Of a DNA stretch of 5,673 bases, positions 1-5,673 are shown piece by piece (position 1 is the first letter of the stretch; every line of letters begins with the position of its first letter). The position numbers were made by a program, and so were the translations under genes. This stretch comes from an uncultured bacterium. GTDB taxonomy: Bacteria > Planctomycetota > UBA1135 > UBA2386. The stretch covers positions 1-5,673 of the forward strand of contig CALKYL010000074.1 in assembly GCA_938003515.1 (NCBI GenBank). The letters run 5' to 3'. The notes beneath the pieces are model-generated. The model made no database searches and was not told the origin of the DNA. It saw only the letters and a program-made list of their open reading frames with translations.

Positions 1-1376
1 ACGGCGTCATCCCCCCTGACCTCAAGGACGTCACCTCGACCGGGTGCGCGCGCGCGGCGCAGGCGATCGAGCTCGGCGAACGCGCGGCGCGCGCGACCGC
101 CGACCGGCTGCGCGCGCTGTCGGTCTCGCCCGGCGAGTGGACGGCGTTCCTCGCGCGGCAGCGCCGCCGGCCCGCCCCGCCGCCGGTGCTCGACCGCGTC
201 GAGCTGCGGCACGACTCGGCGCTCGCCGACGCCTACCTGCGCTCCCGCCTGCACGCCGCGCCCGACGAGCCGCTCGACGCCGAGCGGCTGCGCCAGGACC
301 TCGAGCACCTGTTCGGGCTGGGCGAGTTCGAACGCGTGACGTTCGAGGTCCTGCCGACGACCCCGGGCCGCGCCGAGCTGCGCGTGCTCGCGCGGCAGCG
401 CTCGTGGGGACCCAACTACGTCAACTTCGGCGTGCAGGTCGCGGACGACTTCGAGGGCGGCGCGGGCTACCAGTTCGGCGTGCAATACACGATGCGCCAG
501 CTCAACGCGTACGGCGGCGAGTGGCGCACGCGGGTGCAGATCGGCACCGAGCGCCGGTTCTCGTCGGAGCTCTACCAGCCGGTCGAGCCGACCGGCACGC
601 TGTTCGTCGCGCCGCGCGTGCTCGCGCGCCGCTTCCCGCTGCGCGCCTACCAGGGCGACGAGCTGGTCGCGGAGGTCGAGGCGCGCGGCGCCGGCGTCGG
701 CTTCGACGTCGGCGCGCAGCTCGGCCGCTTCGGCGAGCTGCGCTGCGGCTTCGAGCGCGTCTGGGCCGAAGGCCAGGTCGAGCTGACCTCGGTCGGCCTC
801 GAGGGCGAACGCATCGACGACGCGCGCGCCTTCGTGAGCCTGCGCGTCGACGACGTCGACGACCCGGTGTTCGCGCGTGAGGGCCAGCTGTTCCGCGCCG
901 ACTGGGCCTGGGGCTTCGACGACTTCGGCGCCGACGCGCACTACCAGTTCGCCCGGGTCGCGGCCGGCAAGGCGTTCGGCAACGACGACGTCGGCGGCAT
1001 CCTGTTCGTGCGCTACGAGACCGCGCTCGAGGGCGCGTTCCCGCTGACCGACGTGCCGTCGCTCGGCGGCCTGTTCCAGCTGTCGGGCGTGCCCGTCGGC
1101 GCGCGCCTCGGCGACCACCTCGCGTTCGCGATCCTCGCCGGCTACTGGCAGCTCAACGACCCCGAGGCCGGCCCGTTCTCGGCGCCGGCCTACCTCGGCG
1201 TGACGCTCGAGGCGGGCGACGTCACCGCGCGACGCAGCCAGGTGTTCGCCGACCCGACGCTCGCCGCGAGCGTCAGCTTCGGCCTCGACACGCTGCTCGG
1301 ACCGATCCTGCTCGGCTACGGCTTCGCCGAGGGCGGGCGCGACTCGGTCTACCTGTCGGTCGGGTTCACGTTCTGA
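1..1376 (+). CDS. Patatin-like phospholipase with POTRA and outer-membrane beta-barrel (PlpD-like), 5'-truncated
   Basis: The gene is open at the left edge; 457 codons are visible (first full codon at 3) before TGA at 1374-1376. Visible residues 1-60 look like the tail of a patatin (NTE/RssA-type) domain, including a PPDL stretch and an ERAARATADRLRAL helix. The GxSxG serine and catalytic Asp would lie upstream, outside the window. Residues about 62-132 (186-398) form one POTRA domain: DRVELRHDS strand, helix with LRSRLH, DPL-like PLDAERLRQDLEHLFGLGEFERV, then a closing strand. Residues about 137-457 (from about 411) are amphipathic strands of a BamA-like surface-antigen barrel. About 320 residues fits a 16-stranded barrel, and it ends in VYLSVGFTF with the terminal Phe typical of a beta-signal. 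In this family (Pseudomonas PlpD, type Vd) the barrel carries the lipase to or across the outer membrane and the lipase cleaves phospholipids; whether it is released here cannot be seen. An internal GTG at 186 is not a credible start because the frame continues upstream with family-like sequence. Confidence 0.88.
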   Translation, partial: GVIPPDLKDVTSTGCARAAQAIELGERAARATADRLRALSVSPGEWTAFLARQRRRPAPPPVLDRVELRHDSALADAYLRSRLHAAPDEPLDAERLRQDLEHLFGLGEFERVTFEVLPTTPGRAELRVLARQRSWGPNYVNFGVQVADDFEGGAGYQFGVQYTMRQLNAYGGEWRTRVQIGTERRFSSELYQPVEPTGTLFVAPRVLARRFPLRAYQGDELVAEVEARGAGVGFDVGAQLGRFGELRCGFERVWAEGQVELTSVGLEGERIDDARAFVSLRVDDVDDPVFAREGQLFRADWAWGFDDFGADAHYQFARVAAGKAFGNDDVGGILFVRYETALEGAFPLTDVPSLGGLFQLSGVPVGARLGDHLAFAILAGYWQLNDPEAGPFSAPAYLGVTLEAGDVTARRSQVFADPTLAASVSFGLDTLLGPILLGYGFAEGGRDSVYLSVGFTF

Positions 1377-1485
1377 GCCGCCCCGTCGCGCCGGCGGCGC
1401 GCCGCCCGAGCCTCCGGCTGCCGCGGGCCCGGGCGAAATGCGGGTTCTCTTGTCCAGCGCCGCGGCCGCCGGGGACCGCACGGGC
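1377..1485. other. Intergenic gap with small GC hairpin
   Basis: These 109 bases separate the phospholipase stop from the secreted-protein start. They contain a perfect 6-bp inverted repeat with a 3-base loop (CGCGCC-GGC-GGCGCG, 1387-1401) but no following T-tract, so it is weak as an intrinsic terminator and could be chance in such GC-rich DNA. A slightly less GC-rich patch (about 1436-1454, AAATGCGGGTTCTCTTGTCC region) is the only place a promoter might sit, but no clear -35/-10 pair is visible. GGGG at 1471-1474 lies 11 bases before the ATG at 1486 and may act as a weak Shine-Dalgarno sequence. Confidence 0.3.
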
Positions 1486-1572
1486 ATGACCTTCACCGCA
1501 ACGAGATCTCCCCGTTTCCGGCCGCTGCTCGCGGCCGCCCTGGCCCTGACGACGTCGGTCGCGGCGCAGGCC
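1486..1572 (+). other. Sec signal peptide of the BTRD1-repeat protein
   Basis: The first 29 codons encode a classic type I signal peptide: an n-region with three Arg, a hydrophobic run of Leu/Ala/Val (residues 14-27), then AQA followed by GD. Signal peptidase I cleavage is predicted after A29. There is no lipobox Cys, so the mature protein is periplasmic or secreted rather than a lipoprotein. The R-S-P-R-F-R segment is not a twin-arginine motif. Confidence 0.85.
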
Positions 1573-3630
1573 GGCGACCCGCGCGAAGCGACCGTCCCGA
1601 CCGGCAGCCTGACGCTGCTGAACGTGCCGATCGCGACCATCTCCGGCCACGCCGCCAACGGCTTCCGCGTAACCGACCTCGAGTATCGCGGCGGCGCCGG
1701 CTCGAGCTCGCGCTTCGACGCGGTGCTGGTGCAGAACTCCGGCGCCTACGGAACGGCCTGGTGGTGGTACGTCGACGCGACCGCTGCGCAGATCACGAGC
1801 GCGATCAACGCCAACCAGGCGCGCCTGATCGACCTCGAGTGCTACGTCGACAGCAACGGCAACCGCCGGTTCGCCGGGGTCATGGTCGACAACACCGGCG
1901 CCAACGGCAAGGCGTGGTGGTGGCTCTACGACACGTCCGCGTCGGTGATCGGCCAGCAGGCGGCGAGCCTCAACGGACGCATCGTCGACCTCGACCGCTA
2001 CACCGTCGGTGGCACGACCTACTACCTCGCGCTGATGATCTCGAACACCGGCGGCGACCAGCGTTCGTGGTGGTGGTACCTCGACAAGACGAGGCAGCAG
2101 ATCGACGGCTACGCACAGAGCAACCAGGCGCGCATCTACGACATCGAGCGGCGGGGCTACGACCGCTACGACTGCGTCATGATCCGCGACCCGCTGCCGA
2201 AGAACTGGCACTGGTGGACCGACCTGACCGAGAACGACGTCGAGTACCTGCAGCGCAACTACGGCGAGCGCGCGATCGACGTCGAGCGGTACCCGGGCAC
2301 GCTCGGGGTGTCGCGCTACGCGATGGTGACGATCAACAACAGCAACGCGCTGACGACGCACGTGGGCTCCCTCATGCGCAGCACCACCAACGGCGAAGTC
2401 GGCTGCTGGCTGCAGGAGGTCGGCGGCCCGAACCTCGCGTGGCTGAACGGTGAGACGCCGTTCGAGCCCGGCGAGGCCTTGACGGTGCTGCACCACGCAC
2501 ACGCGATGCGGCGCGTGCACCTCGGCACCGCCGCGCTGAACTCGCTGCTGACGGTCTACACGGGCTACTCGAGCACGTCGCCGACGTGTCCGATCGACGT
2601 CGGCCCGAGCCCGCAGGGGCTGTCCCAGGTCCTGCGCGAGATGCTCGAGAACCGCAGCAACGCGCATGCCCAGGCGGTGACCAGCTACTTCGGCCAGCAG
2701 AACATCAACACCACCGCCTCGCCGCTGCTCGCGATGCACCAGACGAGCCTGCGGCACCGCATCGGCTGCCCGAGCGAAGCGCTGGCGAACCCCAACGCGA
2801 CGTCGCTGCGCGACCTGCACCGGCTGTACGAGGCCGTCGAGAACGGCTGGCTCGGCAACTACCGCGGCGCGTTCTACGAGCACATGGACAACGGCATCGC
2901 GGCGATGTTCTCCGGCGTCATCCTCACGCAGGCGGGATCGCTCGGCCTGTCGAGCGCGACGACCGCGAGCTTCACCGCCTTCCTCGACGGCGCGTTCACC
3001 GACGGCGGTTACGACTTCGTCGCCCAGTCGCGGGCCCACTCGGCGCGATTCGGCCGCGTCTCGATCCCGTTCGTCCAGAACGGCGTGCTCGTGCACCGGG
3101 ACTACACGTTCGGCGCGTTCGTCAACGACGCGAGCGACGCGAGCGCCGCGAACTCCGCCGTCTCCGCGGCCGTCTACAACCTGCTGCGCCCGACGATCGA
3201 GTCCGCGATCCTCACGTGGTCGCAGAACCTCGCCGGCGTGCAGCCGGTCGGCAGCGGCTGCGGTTCTCCCGTGCACGTCCAGACCGCGGCCGATCTGCCG
3301 CGCATCGGCGCGATGGTCGACTACGACGGCGCCAACGGCTACCCGAACCAGCTCAGCGTCTTCGCGATGGGTCTGTCGACGAGCCAATGGAACGGCACGC
3401 CGCTGCCGGCGCCGCTCCAGCCGATCGGCGGCGAACCGGGCTGCTTCGCCTTCAACGACGTCGTGTCGCTCGACGTGACGATCGCGGACGCCTCCGGCGC
3501 CTCGACGTTCGCGTTCTCCATCCCGAACTCGTACGGGCTGATCGGCTTCGAGTACCTGACGCAGTTCTGGTCGATCTCTCCGACGACCCTCAAGACGAGC
3601 AACAGCCTGCGCAACATCGTGGGCCTCTAG
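1486..3630 (+). CDS. Exported BTRD1-repeat protein with degenerate beta-lactamase-like (serine hydrolase) domain
   Basis: This is a 714-residue exported protein. Start: ATG at 1486 is preferred over in-frame ATG 1438 because it gives a compact signal peptide (basic n-region with R7, R10, R12; hydrophobic residues 14-27; AQA before a cut after A29). The earlier start would add 16 residues ahead of it. Residues about 61-292 are tandem repeats with a DLE/DLD/DIE/DVE motif (D64, D116, D168, D219, D265) and Trp triplets (92-94, 144-146, 195-197, degenerate 241-244), matching bacterial tandem repeat domain 1 (BTRD1). Residues about 293-584 align by eye with class A beta-lactamase-like hydrolases found behind such repeats, also seen in fungal polyglycine hydrolases, but the catalytic motifs look lost. 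Residues about 588-714 are a Cys-paired (C592, C653) C-terminal domain ending TSNSLRNIVGL, typical in my recollection of planctomycete exported proteins. The kinase start follows after 28 bases, so shared transcription is possible. Substrate and role are unknown; a carbohydrate- or peptide-binding surface protein is a guess. Confidence 0.87.
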   Translation: MTFTATRSPRFRPLLAAALALTTSVAAQAGDPREATVPTGSLTLLNVPIATISGHAANGFRVTDLEYRGGAGSSSRFDAVLVQNSGAYGTAWWWYVDATAAQITSAINANQARLIDLECYVDSNGNRRFAGVMVDNTGANGKAWWWLYDTSASVIGQQAASLNGRIVDLDRYTVGGTTYYLALMISNTGGDQRSWWWYLDKTRQQIDGYAQSNQARIYDIERRGYDRYDCVMIRDPLPKNWHWWTDLTENDVEYLQRNYGERAIDVERYPGTLGVSRYAMVTINNSNALTTHVGSLMRSTTNGEVGCWLQEVGGPNLAWLNGETPFEPGEALTVLHHAHAMRRVHLGTAALNSLLTVYTGYSSTSPTCPIDVGPSPQGLSQVLREMLENRSNAHAQAVTSYFGQQNINTTASPLLAMHQTSLRHRIGCPSEALANPNATSLRDLHRLYEAVENGWLGNYRGAFYEHMDNGIAAMFSGVILTQAGSLGLSSATTASFTAFLDGAFTDGGYDFVAQSRAHSARFGRVSIPFVQNGVLVHRDYTFGAFVNDASDASAANSAVSAAVYNLLRPTIESAILTWSQNLAGVQPVGSGCGSPVHVQTAADLPRIGAMVDYDGANGYPNQLSVFAMGLSTSQWNGTPLPAPLQPIGGEPGCFAFNDVVSLDVTIADASGASTFAFSIPNSYGLIGFEYLTQFWSISPTTLKTSNSLRNIVGL
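1666..2361 (+). repeat. Protein-coding tandem repeats (BTRD1-like), four plus a partial fifth
   Basis: The repeats are evident at protein level with a period of about 52 residues. Each unit begins R-[VLI]-x-D-[LIV]-[ED], continues with an aromatic strand (RFDAVLVQN, RRFAGVMVDN, YYLALMISN, YDCVMIRD), then a small Gly/Asn turn, the Trp cluster, and a helix with Q-I or V-I. The conserved Asp residues are spaced 52, 52, 51 and 46 residues apart, and the Trp clusters 52, 51 and about 47 apart. The fourth unit has N-W-H-W-W instead of three Trp, and the fifth (about 262-292) stops before any Trp cluster and runs into the next domain. Exact DNA identity between units is low apart from the TGGTGGTGG cores at 1759, 1915 and 2068, so the duplication is old. 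Confidence 0.85.
2362..3237 (+). other. Degenerate class A beta-lactamase-like domain (probable pseudoenzyme)
   Basis: This segment encodes residues about 293-584 of the repeat protein. The fold assignment rests on family-like blocks: VGCWLQEVGG then a Trp/Leu/Asn stretch (305-321), FEP-x(5)-VLHHAHAMRRV (326-344), MLENRSNAHAQAV (386-398), NINTTA with HRIGC (406-428), and DYTFGAFVNDA (539-549). In active relatives FEP is followed by A-S-x-x-K; here it reads G-E330-A-L-T333. The SDN block reads R390-S391-N392. The K-T/S/A-G block cannot be placed with certainty but can only be an Arg-containing stretch (R516-A-H or R521-F-G). The whole segment has no lysine. C307, C368 and C428 are present, and C368-C428 could form a disulfide in an exported protein. 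The fold is inferred by eye; loss of the Lys residues is directly seen. Confidence 0.65.
3247..3627 (+). other. Planctomycete-type C-terminal domain of exported protein
   Basis: Residues about 588-714 form a separate beta-rich domain: GSGCGSPV at its start, IGAMVDYDG, VFAMGLSTSQWNGTPLPAPL, IGGEPGCFAF, then strands and a TSNSLRNIVGL tail. I recall closely similar tails (GxGC, an A-L-x-x-G strand, PLP, PGC, SN-x-L-x-x-I/V-G) on many unrelated exported planctomycete proteins, which suggests a modular surface, sorting or binding domain. The role is not established. C592 and C653 are the only cysteines and probably pair. The domain holds the only lysine after residue 239, K703. Confidence 0.6.
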
Positions 3631-3658
3631 CCCGCGATCCACGCGGTATGGTCGCGCC

Positions 3659-5673
3659 GTGAGCCCCCCCGACCGAGACGATCCGACCCGGCGGCCCGCC
3701 GGCCCCGACGCGACCGACGAATCCGGCGTGCGCGCGGCCCTGCTCGTCGCGCTGCTGGACGACCGCGAGCGCGGCGAGCGCCACGACGTCGGGCACTACC
3801 AGCGCCGCTTCCCCGGCTTCGAAGCGCTGGTCGCCGCCGAGTTCGCCGCGTTCGAGGCCGGCGGCGAGCCCGCCGGCGACGACGGCATGCCCGAGCGCTA
3901 CCGGCGGCAGGGCGAACTCGGCCGCGGCGGCATGGGCGTCGTGTACCGGGTCGTCGACCCCGGCCTGCAGCGGCAGCTCGCGCTCAAGCGGGCACGTCCG
4001 GGCGCGACGGAGGGCGAACACGCGCGCTTCCTCGAGGAGGCCCGCATCACGGCGCAGCTCGACCACCCCGGCGTCGTGCCCGTGCACGAGCTCGGCCTCG
4101 ACGAACACGGCGCGCCCTACTTCACGATGCAGATGGTGCGCGGGCGGACCTTCGCCGAGGTGATCGCGGAGCTGCACCGCGAGGCGCCCGCCGAGCGCTG
4201 GCGCCGCGTCGTCGGCGTGCTGCTGCGGGTGTGCGACACGATCGCGTTCGCGCACAGCCGCGGCGTCGTGCACCGCGATCTGAAGCCGCAGAACGTCATG
4301 GTCGGCCGCTTCGGCGAGGTCTATGTGATGGACTGGGGGCTCGCGCGCGCGTCGGGCCGGTCGCTCGCGGCCACCACGCAGCTCCCGGAAGCCGATCCGG
4401 ACGAGGTGCCGGCGCGCGACACCGGCGACACGCCGCAGTGGACGCTGGTCGGCGACGTGATGGGCACGCCCTCGTACCTCGCTCCCGAGCAGCTGCTCGG
4501 CCCGAACGACGCGGACGGCAGGACCGACATCTACGCGCTCGGCGCGATGCTCTACCACGCGCTCGCCGGCCGCGCGCCGTACGACGACGGCGAAAGCGAC
4601 CGGCCGATCCTCGACCGGCTCTGCTCCGGGCCGCCGACGCCGCTCGCCCGGCTGGCGCCGGACGCGCCGGCAGAGCTGGTCGCGATCTGCACGCGTGCGA
4701 TGGCCCGCGCCGCGGAGGATCGCTACGCCGACGTCGAGGCGCTTCGCGACGACCTGCGGCGGTTCGACGCGGGGCACGTCGTGCGCGCCTACGAGCGCGG
4801 CACGTGGGCCGAGCTGCGCAAGTGGGTCGCGCGCAACCGCGCGGTGACGATCTCCGCGGCCGCCGCCGTGCTGGCACTCGTGATCGGGCTCGTCGTGAGC
4901 CTGCTGCAGCGGGCGCGCGCCGACGACGAAGCCGTGCGCGCCGAAGCGAGCTTCCGCGATTCGGTCGCGGCCGTGGACCGCATGCTGTCGCGCGTCGGCA
5001 GCGAGACGCTCGAGAACGTGCCGCAGACGGCCGCGATCCGGCGCCAGCTGCTCGAGGACGCGACCGGCTTCTTCGACCGCTTCCTCGCCGAACGCCCCGA
5101 CGACCTCGCGCTGCACGCGCAGGCCGCCGGCGCGCACTACCGCGTCGGACGGATCCGGCTCGAGCTCGGCGACCACGACGCCGGCTTCGCCGCGCTGCGT
5201 CGATCGCTCGAACTCGCGTCGGCCGGGCGCCGGCGGCAGCCGGGCGACCGCGTGTTCGCGAGCCAGATCGCGCAGGCGCACTTCCAGCTCGGCAGCTCGC
5301 TGACGACGCTCGGCCGCTACGACGACGCGCGCGCCGAACTGCTCACGGCGCAGCGGGAGAGCGAGGCGCTGCTCGAGGGCGGACGCGACCGCCTGCCGCT
5401 CGCGCTCGCGGGCTCGGTCCGCGACGCGCTGGCGCTCGTCGCGTGGCGCACGCGCCGTCTCGACGACGCCGCGGCGCACGCCGAGGCATCGGTGGCGCTG
5501 CGGACCGAACTCGTCGAGCGCTTCGGCGACGGGTTCCTCGGGGCGCTCGGCACGCCGCACGGGCTGCTCGCCGGGGTGCACATGGCGCGGCGCGACCTCG
5601 AGGCGGCCCGCGCCCAGCTGCCGCTCGCGGCCCGCGCGCGGCGCCGCCCCTACGAACTCCAGGGCGGCGGCGA
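3659..5673 (+). CDS. Transmembrane Ser/Thr protein kinase with TPR-like tail, 3'-truncated
   Basis: The frame opens at GTG 3659 and continues past the right edge (671 complete codons visible). The upstream ATG at 3648 is in another frame and meets TGA after four codons. Residues about 24-66 form an N-terminal helical region with Y-x-x-R-F-P, common ahead of planctomycete kinases. The kinase domain (about 81-370) is complete: GELGRGGMGVVY loop (85-96), K110 in LALK, helix-C Glu E127, H205-R-D-L-K-P-Q-N212, D225-W-G in place of DFG, GTPSYLAPEQ (269-278), D290. All catalytic residues are present, so it should transfer phosphate from ATP to Ser/Thr. The activation segment from D225 to E277 is long (53 residues) with an acidic, Thr-containing insert. 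One membrane helix follows (about 396-416), then a conserved-looking AVDRML-x-RVG...NVPQ...LLEDA linker (437-468) and helical pairs resembling TPRs (about 481-515, 533-567, 578-612), presumably outside the membrane and used for sensing or binding. Target proteins are unknown. Confidence 0.92.
   Translation, partial: MSPPDRDDPTRRPAGPDATDESGVRAALLVALLDDRERGERHDVGHYQRRFPGFEALVAAEFAAFEAGGEPAGDDGMPERYRRQGELGRGGMGVVYRVVDPGLQRQLALKRARPGATEGEHARFLEEARITAQLDHPGVVPVHELGLDEHGAPYFTMQMVRGRTFAEVIAELHREAPAERWRRVVGVLLRVCDTIAFAHSRGVVHRDLKPQNVMVGRFGEVYVMDWGLARASGRSLAATTQLPEADPDEVPARDTGDTPQWTLVGDVMGTPSYLAPEQLLGPNDADGRTDIYALGAMLYHALAGRAPYDDGESDRPILDRLCSGPPTPLARLAPDAPAELVAICTRAMARAAEDRYADVEALRDDLRRFDAGHVVRAYERGTWAELRKWVARNRAVTISAAAAVLALVIGLVVSLLQRARADDEAVRAEASFRDSVAAVDRMLSRVGSETLENVPQTAAIRRQLLEDATGFFDRFLAERPDDLALHAQAAGAHYRVGRIRLELGDHDAGFAALRRSLELASAGRRRQPGDRVFASQIAQAHFQLGSSLTTLGRYDDARAELLTAQRESEALLEGGRDRLPLALAGSVRDALALVAWRTRRLDDAAAHAEASVALRTELVERFGDGFLGALGTPHGLLAGVHMARRDLEAARAQLPLAARARRRPYELQGGG

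Noticed and set aside
44..880. 278-residue plus-strand frame overlapping the phospholipase
   Set aside because: The translation is mostly Arg, Ala and Pro, typical of a shifted GC-rich frame; the overlapping frame has POTRA and barrel sequence.
1387..1401. Hairpin after the phospholipase stop as an intrinsic terminator
   Set aside because: The stem is only 6 bp with no T-tract downstream, and such palindromes are common in DNA of this composition.
1438..1485. Upstream ATG at 1438 as the start of the repeat protein
   Set aside because: It would place 16 extra residues before an otherwise ideal signal peptide, and there is no good Shine-Dalgarno sequence before 1438.
2316..2528. Possible small minus-strand gene inside the repeat-protein gene
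   Set aside because: It has no ribosome-binding site or homology signal that I can recognise, and lies fully within a convincing plus-strand coding region.
1366..3642. 758-residue open frame on the minus strand
   Set aside because: It mirrors the repeat-protein gene, is dominated by Arg, Ala, Val and Asp with no recognisable domain or signal peptide, and is explained by stop-codon scarcity opposite a GC-rich coding strand. The plus-strand protein has clear motifs.
2586..3662. 358-residue plus-strand frame ending just after the kinase start
   Set aside because: It is an Arg/Pro-rich shifted frame of the repeat-protein gene with no domain; its end at 3662 overlaps the kinase GTG only by chance.
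3590..5581. 663-residue open frame on the minus strand
   Set aside because: It lies opposite the kinase gene, which has every kinase motif in order. The minus-strand product is Arg/Ala-rich low-complexity sequence without a family signature.

Overview
The window is uniformly GC-rich and carries three same-strand (+) protein-coding genes, two of them cut by the window edges. Two features point to Planctomycetota. One is a membrane-anchored Ser/Thr kinase with the DWG motif, the post-membrane linker and the TPR-like tail common in that phylum. The other is a C-terminal domain on the secreted protein that I recognise from memory as typical of planctomycete exported proteins. This placement is inference, with no marker gene in view.

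Layout: (1) positions 1-1376 hold the 3' part of a patatin-like phospholipase fused to a POTRA domain and an outer-membrane beta-barrel (PlpD-like, type Vd organisation); the catalytic lipase domain lies almost wholly upstream of the window. (2) Positions 1377-1485 are a short intergenic gap. (3) Positions 1486-3630 encode a 714-residue exported protein: signal peptide, four to five Trp-rich tandem repeats of about 52 residues (BTRD1-like), a domain resembling class A beta-lactamase/serine hydrolases, and a planctomycete-type C-terminal domain. (4) After 28 bases, a GTG-started transmembrane Ser/Thr kinase runs from 3659 off the right edge.

The most interesting point is in the middle gene. 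Its hydrolase-like domain appears to have lost all three catalytic motifs, and the roughly 290-residue region contains no lysine at all, so it is probably a non-catalytic binding or scaffold protein rather than an active hydrolase. All three products are predicted to sit in or beyond the inner membrane (outer membrane, exported, and inner membrane with cytoplasmic kinase). Nothing in the sequence proves they work together. The tight spacing of the last two genes makes co-transcription possible. I found no RNA genes, CRISPR arrays, insertion sequences or convincing terminators.
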